Shown here: positions 52,140 to 62,714 of the stretch, one piece after another
How the letters are laid out: every line of letters starts with the position of its first letter
How positions within the stretch are numbered: position 1 is the first letter of the stretch
Assembly: GCA_018136815.1 (NCBI GenBank)
Contig: CM030935.1
Coordinates: 1,484,204 to 1,548,203 of the forward strand
Direction: 5' to 3'
DNA length: 64,000 bases
From: Isochrysis galbana
Lineage: Eukaryota > Haptophyta > Isochrysidales > Isochrysidaceae
The notes under the pieces: generated by a model
Seen by the model: the letters and a program-made list of their open reading frames with translations, nothing else
Told to the model about the DNA's origin: nothing
Database searches by the model: none
Program-made: the position numbers and the translations under genes

Positions 52140-53108
52140 CTATAGATATAAAACAACTGAATATTTGTGCTGCTACTGCCACTAGCCATGCACCAACACG
52201 ACGAGCCACGACACACATGACCGCATTATAAACCTAGGCACACAAATCTATGCACCTGATTATAACTCCCCCCTCGCAGGCCCCCGGCTCCCGTTACAAC
52301 TCCCCACAAACTCATTGGTATGAAAACCCAGTTAGTCGCCAATGTAGCATGTACTATGGAAGACTTACCAAGGAAAAGCACCGGGGGGGGGGGGGGCGAT
52401 CCCTTGCAGTCGTCCCGTTGAGAATGAAAGGCCCTTAGGGCAAGCCAGCCTACCCGAGCAGTCCTCCGCAGAAAAAGCGACGGCGCCCGTGGAACCTTAC
52501 TTCGAGAGGGCTGCCCCTGAGCGCACTTGCGCCGCTCCCTCCGCTCTTCCACCTGTCGCCAGCCCCTCACTCCGCCCGTTTACTAACGTAACGGCGCGGT
52601 TATCGTTGAATCCCCGGTTCGGGGACCGACGAGTTCCGCACTCCCACACTCCACTCTCTCTTCGCCCTCTCCTTCGGCGCGTGCCCATGGCGCGAGGCGC
52701 GCGCCTGCGCGCCTCGACCTCCTCTCAGGTCTCAGGGGTCCTAAGGGGGCTCCCAGAGGGCCAGCAGGGCAGCTCTGGGGGCAGTGGAGGCTGGGGCTCA
52801 GCCCCTGGCCTCTCCCTCGCGTGTCTCGCTGGCCTTGGGCGCCCTCCTCATCCTCAGTCTCCTTTTGCCTGGTGCGACCAGGAGGGGGGGGGAAGGTCAG
52901 TACAACGAGTGTAGGTGTAGGCCCATATGGGCCAAGGAGTGCGCCTCCTGACCCGCGCCCACTGGGGGTCTGGGTCAGGATGGTGATTGCTCAGCTCATG
53001 CCAGAAGGCAGAGTCTGAGGGTGACCGACAGGCCCCCCGTAGGGGAATTGGAGCCTGAGGGGGAGAGCACGAGGCGCATCCCCCATGTGAACTAAGTATA
53101 AACTTAGT
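52140..53108 (-). mobile_element. Non-autonomous retroelement, family B, copy B3
   Basis: On the minus strand it starts with the hairpin (AACTAAGTTTATACTTAGTT) at 53108-53085 and continues with a body shared with copy B1 (CTCCCCACAA, CCGGGGGG, AGCAGTCCTC). It ends near 52140 with CAGTTGTTTTATATC, as in B1. The target duplication could not be identified. Confidence 0.7.
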
Positions 53109-53189
53109 TGATCATCGTCGGATGGGAGCGCGGGTGGATTGCGTCGCCGCAATCGGCCGCCGCCGGACGGGGAGAGAGGGAAGTGAGCG

Positions 53190-54260
53190 ATGCGGGTGCC
53201 CGCACTGGCCGAGTTGGCCGTCGCCGCGAGCCGCGTCGGCGTCGTCGATGAGGCGTGTGTCGAGCTGGCAGAGCAGATACGGCTCGGGCTTCAGGATGAG
53301 CTGGTCGGCTCGGCGACCGACGTCTACCTGGCGGCCCTGCAGCCACTCGAGGGCGCCAGCCTCGCGCCTGAGCAGGCGAAAGAGATGAGCATGGCGGTCT
53401 TCGCCCTGATGAACGCCTCGCGACCGCCCGGCAAAAGGCGGAGAATGGAAGGGACATCGTTGTCGGGCGAAGCCGCCAAGCGGGCGCATCGGCCCCAGCC
53501 AGCGAGCTCAGAGGTAGCATCCATGCTGAAGCGCATGGCATGGAAGCGCGAGTACAAGAGCGACCAGGAACGATTCTATGATGACTATTTGCATGAGTTG
53601 CAGCTACCAGACGCTATTCAAAGGCGCCTGCCCACGACACAGCTGCGCTTGCACCAGCGTCCGTTCAAAGAGACAGGCTTCGCGTCAACGGTGTGGGACA
53701 GTTCAATTGTGCTATCCCGAGCATTGGAACGTTGGGCGAGAAGCAATGAGGTTCCTGCGGTGGCGTCTGCTCTTTGTGGTCACCATACGGTTGAACTGGG
53801 TGCAGGCTGCGGGCTCGTAGGTTTAACAGCAGCCGTTCTAGGAGCTCGTGTCACTCTGACTGACTTGCCATGCAATGTTGCACTCCTTACTAGGAATGTA
53901 GAAGCTAATGAAGCGGTTCTCCATGTGGCGCCATGTCCATTGGCGGTGCGTGGCCTGGACTGGACGGCGCCGCTCCCTGCAAATATCGTGCAAGGTGCCG
54001 ATCTGATTCTGGCGACGGATGTGTTTTACTCGGGATGCCCTGTGGAAGCACTCATAAAGACAGTGCAGGCCTTGGCGACCCCTTCCACTCAAGTTGTGAT
54101 TGCTGTCGGACGGAATCGAGCCAAGCTGGATGACTTTATGGATGGCATGATGGCAGACTGGTGCATTCGCGCGGTGAACAAAGAGTTGCAACTTGATGCT
54201 GACTATCGATACGACGACTGCGACCTCTGGATCTTGTCAAAGAAGCAAGGGCTCAAGTGA
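53190..54260 (+). CDS. Family 16 (METTL21/EEF1AKMT-like) protein methyltransferase
   Basis: Intronless, 356 residues from ATG 53190, 82 bases beyond the end of copy B3. The seven-beta-strand methyltransferase domain spans ~160-350. The TVWDSSIVL segment (167-175) precedes motif I VELGAGCGLVGL (201-212), Asp225 is the acidic residue ending strand 2 (VTLTDLP), and DLILATDVFYS (271-281) is the DxxY-like post-motif typical of protein lysine methyltransferases such as METTL21, EEF1AKMT3 and VCP-KMT. The N-terminal ~110 residues are an extra helical region followed by a basic linker (GKRRRMEG, KRAHRP) that could be a nuclear signal. SAM-dependent lysine methylation of a chaperone, elongation factor or similar is inferred; the substrate is unknown. 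Confidence 0.85.
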   Translation: MRVPALAELAVAASRVGVVDEACVELAEQIRLGLQDELVGSATDVYLAALQPLEGASLAPEQAKEMSMAVFALMNASRPPGKRRRMEGTSLSGEAAKRAHRPQPASSEVASMLKRMAWKREYKSDQERFYDDYLHELQLPDAIQRRLPTTQLRLHQRPFKETGFASTVWDSSIVLSRALERWARSNEVPAVASALCGHHTVELGAGCGLVGLTAAVLGARVTLTDLPCNVALLTRNVEANEAVLHVAPCPLAVRGLDWTAPLPANIVQGADLILATDVFYSGCPVEALIKTVQALATPSTQVVIAVGRNRAKLDDFMDGMMADWCIRAVNKELQLDADYRYDDCDLWILSKKQGLK

Positions 54261-54495
54261 GGCTCCGTCTACCTGGGGATGTGCATCTTGTGTGCTGCAG
54301 CATATCTGATTTCCCAAAGAGCAGGTATGGAATGGCGAGCATGGATGGGGGTGCAGGTCATGCAGTTGTGGGACGTCGCCAAATGTCAAATGCAAGATCA
54401 CAAGCCCATGAATATTAAATTATGATTTCATGTGACTTGTGTACAACTCCTTGTTTTGTTGTATTCAGGCCATTCTGACATGAATATTTAGTAAT
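54261..54495. other. 3' flank of the methyltransferase gene
   Basis: AT-richer than its surroundings (ATTAAATTATGATTTC, AATATTTAGTAATAAA), consistent with a 3' UTR and polyadenylation region. No other feature seen. Confidence 0.4.
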
Positions 54496-54700
54496 AAAAA
54501 ACATCTGAATGCTGAAGATTCGGGGCTAAACACCTCACCACTGACACCGCCTTCGCTTCCCTTGGCTCCATCTCCTTCCCTTCCCCCCTTATTCATTCCT
54601 TTTCGTTGCTCCGGTTTTAGGGTCCGGCCCAGGTGCACTACTACGCACTACCTTGGGCCTGGTTCAGGTTCAGAGTATGAGTATGGGTATTTACTATTTA
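54496..54700 (-). repeat. LINE subfamily 2 3' UTR fragment
   Basis: The minus strand ends GAATCTTCAGCATTCAGATG then TTTTTT. The body (CACCGCC..., GGTTTTAGGGTCCGGCCCA..., CTTGGGCCTG) matches 14547-14757 and the last part of copy B2. A 5'-truncated insertion is likely; target duplications were not found. Confidence 0.6.
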
Positions 54701-54889
54701 ATAGTATTTAGGCCCGTTTTGCCAATTTGGGTTACGCTTCGTTGTGGGGGTTCCCGGGGGCGTCTTGGGCCCAAAGGGCAGCATCGAATGTGTGCTAGAA
54801 GGGTGTTTTCCGGGGTTTCTACCGCTTCACTTTGGTGCAGGGGTTGTGCTTGAACGTTCACGGGCTCAACTGGGCCAAATACACTTTCA

Positions 54890-55075
54890 AAATCAGGTGT
54901 TCAAGGTAAATTTGGAAAGTGGGTGTTCACAACTGTTCACATGGCGACACTTAAGTGTCCATTCCTAGGTGTTGGTGTTCAAAGTGTCCAAAGGTGTTCC
55001 AAACGTCCATGCTAGGTGTTCAAAGTGTCCAAAGTATCCCCGCTAGAGATCATTGGTGTTCAAATTTGTCTAGGG
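54890..55075 (+). repeat. Degenerate tandem GGTGTTCAAAGTGTCC repeats
   Basis: At least five imperfect units of GTGTTCAA-AGTGTCCAAA type, spaced 20-45 bases. Non-coding. No gene was found between 54701 and 55577. Confidence 0.55.
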
Positions 55076-55577
55076 CCAGGTCAATACTTGCAGCCCGACT
55101 TGCCCAAACTTGTCGGCCGTTCTTGCGGGGATCTTGTGCCGGACCACCCAAACTTGCGGTCAAACTTGTCGCAATTTGTCGTGGTGCGTGGTGCAGGTGT
55201 ATCCGCAAAACGTTCCCGTAATTAAGGAACCAAAAAAAAATCGCGGCGCGCCAAAAAAATCGCACGACTCGCGTTCGTAGGGCACCGCCCACCCCACAAG
55301 CTATATTGCGTTGTTATTGTTATGTTGCTATACGCTATACTGTATCTATACTTGCTTGCTATTGTTGTCACCTAGAACCCATTCACATTCATTCACATAA
55401 CGGCGACATCTTCTTATCGCGGTGGCGCCCATGAGGCAACCACCGCGGCTTGGGCGAGGCAGAGCGCCATCGCCGATCGCATCGCCAATCGTATATCGCC
55501 GGATAAGATTCTTACTACATTCACGCGCACGCACATTCACACAAACGCGCGCAAAACTAATAGTAACAAAGTAAGAG

Positions 55578-55636
55578 CGCGCGGGGAAATTTCTGTGCCG
55601 CAAGAATGCCCCGCGCGGACTCGAAACGGCCGCGAG
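55578..55636. repeat. Dispersed repeat D, copy 2
   Basis: Matches 14246-14302. Confidence 0.6.
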
Positions 55637-55653
55637 CTTGACCATTGCAATCC

Positions 55654-55917
55654 CTACAGCTCGTGCGCTCGTGCAACTACAGGGCCTGCGGCTGTGTCGA
55701 TGCCGATGTTGGGCGATGCATTTGTGACTTTCCACAAATAGTTGGGAGAGTCAACGACCCAAAATGTGGCCATGGAGTCAACGAGAGCTTGTTGTTGTGC
55801 CGAGGACGGGCATACCCCCACCCCCTTCTGGACGGCACAAGACGCATACCCAAAAGTACGCATAGTAGCCGCGTAGATTTTAAGGGCACTAGCAGCATCC
55901 TTTGCGCTAGCTGCCAT
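55654..55917 (-). CDS. Small unassigned open frame
   Basis: 87 codons (MAASAKDAASALKIYAATMR to a stop at 55654), with a composition less biased than nearby artefact frames. I do not recognise it. It adjoins a decayed LINE, so it may be a transposon gag fragment or the remainder of a host exon. Confidence 0.25.
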   Translation of the reverse strand: MAASAKDAASALKIYAATMRTFGYASCAVQKGVGVCPSSAQQQALVDSMATFWVVDSPNYLWKVTNASPNIGIDTAAGPVVARAHEL

Positions 55918-55969
55918 GTCGGCGGCAGCAGCGTGCGCCTCCGGGTAGCCTAGGAGTGGGGTACCGACA

Positions 55970-57663
55970 CTAGAGGAGGAAGAAGCCTGGTTGCCTCACC
56001 CACTTCGTGATTTTGCCTGTGTAAGGGCTCTCCCATAGAATTTTGTCCGCCGCTTTTTGGATTCTCCCGTGGAACCAAGTAGGGGCTGCCAACGTTTGCA
56101 TCCAGTAGCGTGGTGTGCCGTATATTATAAAGTTCGCTATGTTGGTCCTACCGAATATGGTCATGTGTCGCGTAATCGGCGCCAATCTGGCTGCTTTGTT
56201 GTCTACTTTGTCTGCGAGTTTCTTCCAGAAGGGCTTGAGGGCTTCCGGGGCTCCTAGCGGGACGCCTAGTATGGTGAGGTATTGATCGTTCTCTATCCAG
56301 TTGTATTTACGCATGTCCCACGGCGGCTTGCGTAGCCTTTGCGAGCCCATTCGGATTCCTTGAAATTTGGCTTCGTTTGTTTTGCCCCCCGTGGCCCGTT
56401 CGTGCGTCCGCACCCACATTAGGGCCCGCTTCAGGCTTGTGTAGTCGCTCGTGATGAGCGCCGTGTCGTCGGCGAACTGGCTAATCTTCAGTTCGTACCC
56501 GTTGAGGTTAACCCCTTGTCGAGAGAAAGGTTCCTTGCGCTGCGGAGACGTAGAGGTGCCAGCGGGTAGAGTGGGCTACTTTCGACACGAAAGTGCCTGA
56601 CTCGCCCTCGAGTTTCATCCGTTCGCGGTTCCCCTTTAAGAAAGTGAGGCCTTGTGCCTCAACCGCTTTGACGAGTGAGCTTAGGTTGATTTTCGATGCT
56701 TGCGCGAGGCCGTCCGCCTCGACCACGACGTGGGCCGCGACGTCCTGGAGCGCCTCGTAGAGGGCCTTGCGAGAGGAGGTGCCTTTTTTGTTAAGCTTTT
56801 CTTCGATGGAGTCCACGCTGACGCGCACGGGGATGTCTTGGCCCAAGACGCGGATGATGGTGAGGTCGCCGTATTTGGCCTTGAACTGTTGCGCGCAGTC
56901 TTCGTTGACTGCTATGTGCCACGGGCCCCTCGCCGAGCGGGCCCAGAAGTCTGGCTCGGGGTCAACTCCCTCGAGTTCTAGGAGAAGTTCGACGATGGCG
57001 GCATACACCGTCGTGTCCTGGATTATGATGTCTCCGGCCTGGTGGAATGAGAGCTCGAAGTTGGCGTCTGAGTCTGTGATGATGTTGTCTTCGTCGGAGT
57101 CTTGTCCCTGGGAGGCGGGGTCGGGGGTGTCCGTACTCAGTGTCGTGCGGGCGCGGGCAGTAGGCGGTGTCATTCGGCGCTGGTCTCTCCCAGGGGGGTC
57201 GTAACTTGTGTGTCTCATGTGTGTTGCGTGCTGAGTGTGAGGGGGTGCTTCTGGAGAGTGTGTTGTGCGTTGAAGTGGAGTGGATGATGTGCCCATAAGG
57301 GCCACCCGGCCTCGGGCCGCGCTGCCGGAGCAGCGCGACCCTTGCCAGGGCGAGAGGGGCCTCTGCCATAAGGCATGCCCAATGGAAGGGTGGCTGCATG
57401 AGCCTGGCATTGATGGGATGCTTCCAGCAGCCTGCTGTCCCCCATGGGGGAGGCCAGCATGGCTGCCATGGGTGGTGTGGCCGGGGCCACGGGCCGTGTG
57501 GCGCGACCGGAGTCGCACGCACCTGCTCGGCCTCGGTGGGCGGACGCGGCCGCTTCGATAGCGGCTGCTCCATGGTCGCTGGTGGGGCGCCCTCGGCGGG
57601 GGGCCCGAAGGAGAGGGGAGTCGCGGCGGCGCGCTCCATCGCGTCTAAGTATAAACTTAGTTG
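55970..57663 (-). mobile_element. LINE subfamily 1 copy, internally deleted and 3' truncated
   Basis: Its 5' end is the hairpin CAACTAAGTTTATACTTAG (57663-57645), right before the ATG at 57639. The N-terminal region matches the LINE at 26606, with a frameshift near 57000-57200. At ~56515 the sequence jumps from the N-terminal domain (HLYVSAAQGTFLS) straight to RT (GVNLNGYELKISQFADDTAL), losing the CCCH fingers, the endonuclease and most of RT. RT continues in frame to ~55970 (WVRQPGFFLL), where homology stops without the 3' tail. Confidence 0.88.
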
Positions 57664-58520
57664 ACAATCTGGCACACAACCAGCGGGATTGTAATGTGCG
57701 CTGCAACTACGCTTGGTGCCGCCGCGACCCGATCGCTTGGGGTCTCCGCAAGGATACCAATTTGGGAATCGCTCGGCGCGCTCGCCAGGCGCCCGAGCAC
57801 TTGCTGACCCCACGGCTGTCGGGCGCTGTTAAGTGGGTTGTCAGGGCAAACCTGGGCACCCAAAGCAGGGAGATGATAGGGGAGACTGTCAGGGGGAGGG
57901 GGGCGGACCGTGGCGAGGCTTTGGCCGTTGATAATGAGGCGGCAATGAGGCTAACATTTTCCGTTGTCTTCCCCCCCCCTCCGAAGACTACACGGTAGTC
58001 TTTAAGACTACGCGTTTGCGCAACCGTACTGGCCGCCCAGCGCGCCCCGTTCACCGTGTCTTCACCTTCACTTGCAGTTCCTGCACTCTCACCTTCACCT
58101 GCACCTTCACTGAAGAAAAAACTTCGGATCAGCACCTTCCCAGTTGGAAAAAAAATTTATTGCTCGTCGCTCCCCTCATCCTCATACGGGGGCAGGTCGT
58201 GAAAGAAGAAACGAGGACGAGAGAACGAAAGAACTAAGCTGAGTCATCGGCCGAAGTTGCCTCGATTGCCGCGACCACTGCAGTCTCCGATGGGCCGCCG
58301 CCCCTGCCTCCGCCACAGCTGCCGTCGCTACTGCCGCTGCCGCCGCCGCTGCCGACCGCCGCCGGTGATGGCCACCTGATACAGCTCGCAGCCATTGCGA
58401 GGCCGACAGCCGGCGATCGGCCGACGCGGAACCCCCGCCTTTGTTATGGGGATTCGCCCGACATTCACTGCTTTGATTCTCCCACGCGCGCGATCCTCCC
58501 ATTCTCCCAAAATAAACTTC
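57664..58520. other. No gene seen; contains a dispersed inverted motif
   Basis: Bases 57958-58015 hold the reverse of the motif at 8822-8890 (TTGTCTTC, C run, GAAGACTA, AGTCTTTAAGACTA). The rest has CT-rich CACCTTCACCTGCACCTTCA-like repeats (58062-58110) and no coding pattern. Confidence 0.45.
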
Positions 58521-58703
58521 CATGGGCCGGACAAGGCGGGGGAGTCACCCACCGACGCAATGGATGTTCGTGGGGTAGAGGGGTTTCGCGGGGGGGGGGG
58601 GGGGATATGGGGGGGCGGGTAAGGGGGGTCCCTGGGGAATTCTTGGACACCCCAGGAGGGGTGGAAAATAGTGGTTAAAAAGCGTGAGCATGACCGGCCT
58701 AGC
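58521..58703 (+). repeat. Dispersed repeat E, copy 2
   Basis: Matches 34966-35141, including the central G tract and the GTGGTTAAAAAGCGTGAG end. Confidence 0.65.
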
Positions 58704-59239
58704 TGTGCATTGCGTACGTAGCGAGCCCTTGCACATTGCACACCATTATGCCTTCATCACCCAAGGCACATGATAGATGAAAACAAACCCCTCGCCAAGA
58801 GGGATTTCTATCCCTCTCTCTGCGCTCTCTCTCCTACGGCGCGCGTGGGGAGGATCCAGCCGACGGAAAGCCCTAAGTTTTGAACCGGAGGTAGTATGTC
58901 AATATCAATCATGTTGACCACCAACCAACCTGAATAATGAATGACAGCATGTTGATATGCATCGCTGGTCCACATCCCTTGCCACCGCCGCGCTAAGCGG
59001 TAGCATGCATGTACCGGTGCATGTGCAAGCGCTGGCGGCATGCATGCAACGGAACGAACAAGGGTAGGATGAGGATATGGCCCACAGTGTACGTGCGACA
59101 CGAGAAAGATGCGGAGAAATTCGAGACATGTATGTCACGCCCGGCGGGCCGTACACGAAAGTACGGCTGGTACGTAAGGCACGTTGAGCAGACGTACAAG
59201 CTAGGGCGGTATGGTCTGGCTCATCCACGCACCCCGTTT
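58704..59239. other. 3' flank of the hypothetical gene; no gene seen
   Basis: No convincing coding sequence or repeat relationship was recognised. Confidence 0.35.
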
Positions 59240-61168
59240 TCACGATGCGAGATCGCCAAGAGGGACCGAAGGAGCAACCCGTAGTTCTAGCGAGGCACCA
59301 CCCGCCTTCCATGCCACTTGGCGAAGGAATCCAGGCTCCGCAGCTTGCGTTCCAGCGGCACCATCGACTTGGAGGGGAACAGCCGCCACACTGCGTATGG
59401 GCTGAAGATTGAATCCCTTGGCACCAAGCTGTGCGATGGCCAGGTCCTTGTCCATGAAGTAAACTGCAACCTTGGGCTCTGGTGTCATGTGTCGAAGGAA
59501 GCCAACTTCACCGCGAAAACTGTGTGCTATTCGAACAAACTGACACCATGCTTGATAATAGCGCCTTGACTGAACGTCGCCAACCTCACGCATCAGCTCA
59601 TACTTGCCGCCGTTTTGCTTGAGTTTGGCAGGAGAAGGCGCTGTTTCTGGCACAAAGTATGCAAGCGATGCTTTCGGTGGCTTCGATGACCATTGCAACA
59701 TCATCAAGCCGCCTAGGCTGGGAGAGAAGGTCAAGAAGCATTGTATACGAGGAGTTGGCGCAGCAAGCGACGCCGAATTCCGCACCGAGCTCGCCACGCC
59801 CACCGCTGCCATAAGTGACACCATCTCAGGAGTCGCCTTGGCTGAATCACTTTTGGAGCTACTACCCGCCGTGCTTTGTGTAGAGCCTGTGGACGATGCA
59901 GTACCATCAGGCACATGAAGCATGTGAGACATCATGGCGTCATGCTCTCTTGAGCGTGGCACAGTCGGCTTTCTAAGGACACCCAGCTTGCAAATGCTGG
60001 AGATCATCTTGCTGCCGATGCAAGCTGCAGGTTTGACCACCCATTTTTTCACTGGAGACTCGCTAGGCGCCATTCGTTCACGTTTGAAGCCGCTCAGTTG
60101 AAGCAGAGGCACCGGATCATGTGCTGGCGCACCGCTGAAGCTCGACGGCTTCCCCGACGGAGCTACAGGGAGTGGGGGGGGCATCGAGGGCGGCGGAGGT
60201 GTCGATGGGGGTGGAGGAGGGACCGATCGCTCTCCTGCGACAGGACTAAGCCAGTCGATGAGATCTAGGGCACGACTCGCCTCTGCTGCTTGGCTAGTAC
60301 GGTCATGTGTGGGCCATGGAGTAGCGTGTTTTGGGGCTTGCAAGTTATGAGAGGTCCGGGCAAGATTGGGCCTCGCACTCGCCACGGCTGGACTCGTGGC
60401 GACAAACACCAATGAAGCTCCGAAGAGTTCTTCCGCCTCGCGCAGCGCAAAGGCATCCCTTTCGGCCTGCTGGCCCGTCCCGGGAGCAGCAGAGATGCTC
60501 TCGGTGCCCGGCTCATTGGAAGCAGGGACGTTCTTTTCACCCTGAGCGGTCAGGACACGGCTTGGAGGCAGCGGCTCCTCCCGATGCGCAGATCCGAGCT
60601 CACTGCAACGTAAGCACCCCCCGTCACCGCGCAACGACAACTCTGTGAGGATAACCGCAGCCGAGGCAATATGGATCATCGACTTTGAGCTCGTGTCGCT
60701 GCTACCTGTAGACCGGCGCCAGTTTCGTTGAGTGGAGGGCGCCAGCTTCGACCACCCATCCGAATCCGGCGCCTTCTCTTCGGTAGTATGAGCGTGCTCT
60801 TGTGACTCAATGGAATCACGCCCCGGGAGTGTAGGCGGTGCAGTAGATGCACGCTTATACAGCACGACGTCCATTTTTGCCAGCGCGACACTCTCAGCCC
60901 CTGTGCTGGATCGCGCCCCGTGCGCTACGCTTGAGTGTCGCTCCGTTCGGACGGTCGGGACGGCCGCTTCGAGCGTGCTGGTTGCCTGCGAGAGCTCGCT
61001 GTCGTGTGAGGTGCTGCTGTCGTCTGCCGCCCACTCCTCCGTCTCCTCCTGCGTATGGGGCAACTGGCTCGTCTCGAGGAGCGGGAGCAGCTGGAGGGAA
61101 GGCTGGAGCGAGGGCTCCGAGCTGAGAGACAGAGGCGGCTTGAGGCTACGACTGGCCACAGTCGCCAT
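59240..61168 (-). CDS. Hypothetical Ser/Pro-rich protein (642 aa)
   Basis: I do not recognise the family. ATG 61168 (MATVASRSLKPPLS) is the first plausible start; the frame is open to 61849, but that extension is low-complexity purine/pyrimidine tract and is probably 5' UTR. No intron is needed. The N-terminal two thirds are disordered (Ser, Pro, Ala, polyproline PPPPPSTPPPPSMPPP). The final ~170 residues (from IQCFLTFSPSLGGLMMLQW) look folded: YYQAWCQFVRIAHSF, VAVYFMDKDLAIAQLGAKGF and a conserved-looking end. A central basic segment (SPVKKWVVKPAACIGSKMIS) is notable. Possibly a regulatory or scaffold protein; no function is claimed. Confidence 0.6.
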   Translation of the reverse strand: MATVASRSLKPPLSLSSEPSLQPSLQLLPLLETSQLPHTQEETEEWAADDSSTSHDSELSQATSTLEAAVPTVRTERHSSVAHGARSSTGAESVALAKMDVVLYKRASTAPPTLPGRDSIESQEHAHTTEEKAPDSDGWSKLAPSTQRNWRRSTGSSDTSSKSMIHIASAAVILTELSLRGDGGCLRCSELGSAHREEPLPPSRVLTAQGEKNVPASNEPGTESISAAPGTGQQAERDAFALREAEELFGASLVFVATSPAVASARPNLARTSHNLQAPKHATPWPTHDRTSQAAEASRALDLIDWLSPVAGERSVPPPPPSTPPPPSMPPPLPVAPSGKPSSFSGAPAHDPVPLLQLSGFKRERMAPSESPVKKWVVKPAACIGSKMISSICKLGVLRKPTVPRSREHDAMMSHMLHVPDGTASSTGSTQSTAGSSSKSDSAKATPEMVSLMAAVGVASSVRNSASLAAPTPRIQCFLTFSPSLGGLMMLQWSSKPPKASLAYFVPETAPSPAKLKQNGGKYELMREVGDVQSRRYYQAWCQFVRIAHSFRGEVGFLRHMTPEPKVAVYFMDKDLAIAQLGAKGFNLQPIRSVAAVPLQVDGAAGTQAAEPGFLRQVAWKAGGASLELRVAPSVPLGDLAS

Positions 61169-62714
61169 TGAGGTACTACGTGGGGCAATGGGGAGAGGGG
61201 GCGGCGGGCGGCGAGCTGCGACGAGGGGTGGTTGCCAGCGGGAAGAGAGAAGAGAGAGAGAGAGTGAGAGGGGAAGAGAGAGAGAGAAGCAAGCGGGAAA
61301 TCCGCGTGGGAATAAGAAGAGAGGAGAAACGGAGATGTAACTGGACGAGAGGGGGGGAGAGATGGACTGGCGAGATGAGAGAAGGTGCAGAGCACAGAAA
61401 ACCAGAAAGAAGAGAGGAGGGAGAAGAGAGAGAAGAAGAAGGACGGGGAGGAGGAGAAGAGGCTGTACAAGGTCGTGCCGAGAGAGAATGGGCGGAAGCG
61501 AGAGAGAGGTCTTTCGCGAAACGGAAGAAGAGAGCGCGGGGACAGTGAGAGAGAGAGGCCAACGAACGGATTCGGGTGAGAAAGAGGAGGCGATGGAACT
61601 CCTCTCCTCTCTCTCCCCCCCTCCCTCCCCTGAGAGGAGAAGCGAGCGAGTCTCTCGCCGCGTGTGCCGAGCGCCGGCAGTTATTTGGTGGGAGAAGAAG
61701 ACAAGAAGGAATGGGAGAGAGAGAGAGAGGGGGGGGGGGGGGGGGGCAGCGCGAGGGGGTTTGCACCTTGAGAGATGCGCCTCTCGGTGGCCTCGGTGGC
61801 AGGAAACCCCTCCCCCCCTCTCCACTCTACGTAAAGAGTATGAGTACAAAATTTCAAGAAAATGGGGGGAAGGGGCCGGGGCTCTCTTCCCTCCCTCTCC
61901 TCGTCCACTTCTTCGTTTCTCTCTCCGTTTCTCTCTCCTCTCCTCTTCTTCCGACGCGGAGTTGCCGCTCGCTTCTCTCCCTCTCTTCTTCCCCTCTCTC
62001 TTCTCTCTCTGTCTCTTCTCTCTCTCTCTCTCTTCCTCTGTGCGTGAGCCCGCTGTGTGGGAGGGGAGGGGAGAGTAGACGTTTCATTCTTGGGGGACCG
62101 ACCAGCATCAGCGTGAATCACACACACACACACTCACACCATCGTCCACACAGCGGAGGAGCCGCTGGGGGGAGAGAGAAGAGAGAGAGAGAAGAAGGAC
62201 GGAGAGGGGGAGAAGAGGCTGTACACGGTCGTGCTGAGAGAGAATGGGCGGAAGCGAGAGAGAGGTCTTTCGCGAAACGGAAGGAGAGAGGAAGAAGTGG
62301 TCGTCGTCTCGCGCTCGTTCACGCGACGACCCTCTCCTCTCGCTCGGCCCGTTGGTACAAGTTACTCAAACAAAAAATAGTCGTGGTCGTTTTTTTGGGG
62401 GGTGCCTTCCATGTTTCGGGGTGGTCACTCGTGGTGTGCATGGTGTTTCGCCCCCCCCCCTCCCCCTCCCCCCCCCCCCCCCCCCGCCCGCCCGTCGCCC
62501 GCCAACGTTGGTGTTTTGCCCCCCCCCCGCCCCCCGCCTCCTGCGCGCGAGATGCGCGCGAAAAGTGCTGTCTGCCTGGCATCCGCATTCCCGCCACGCT
62601 CGAATAATCATTGTCACATAGTAACATAGGCCTGTTTTCATACGTATTCTCGCCAAAGCCAAGGGCCTGTGTGCGGCACAGTGCACGGTGCTGTCGTCGG
62701 GGAACTGTCGAGCA
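61169..62714. other. Low-complexity intergenic region with a duplicated segment
   Basis: GA-rich on the plus strand (61180-61730 and 62160-62300), C/T-rich at 61890-62045, and C runs at 62450-62530. About 95 bases at 61432-61530 recur at 62190-62285 (GAGAAGAGGCTGTACA, AGAGAATGGGCGGAAGCGAG, GGTCTTTCGCGAAACGG). No credible gene; the long frames here are compositional artefacts. Confidence 0.55.

Noticed and set aside
61681..62621. Long Arg/Glu- and Ser/Pro-rich frames
   Set aside because: GA/CT low-complexity sequence with a duplicated segment; no domain or splice support.
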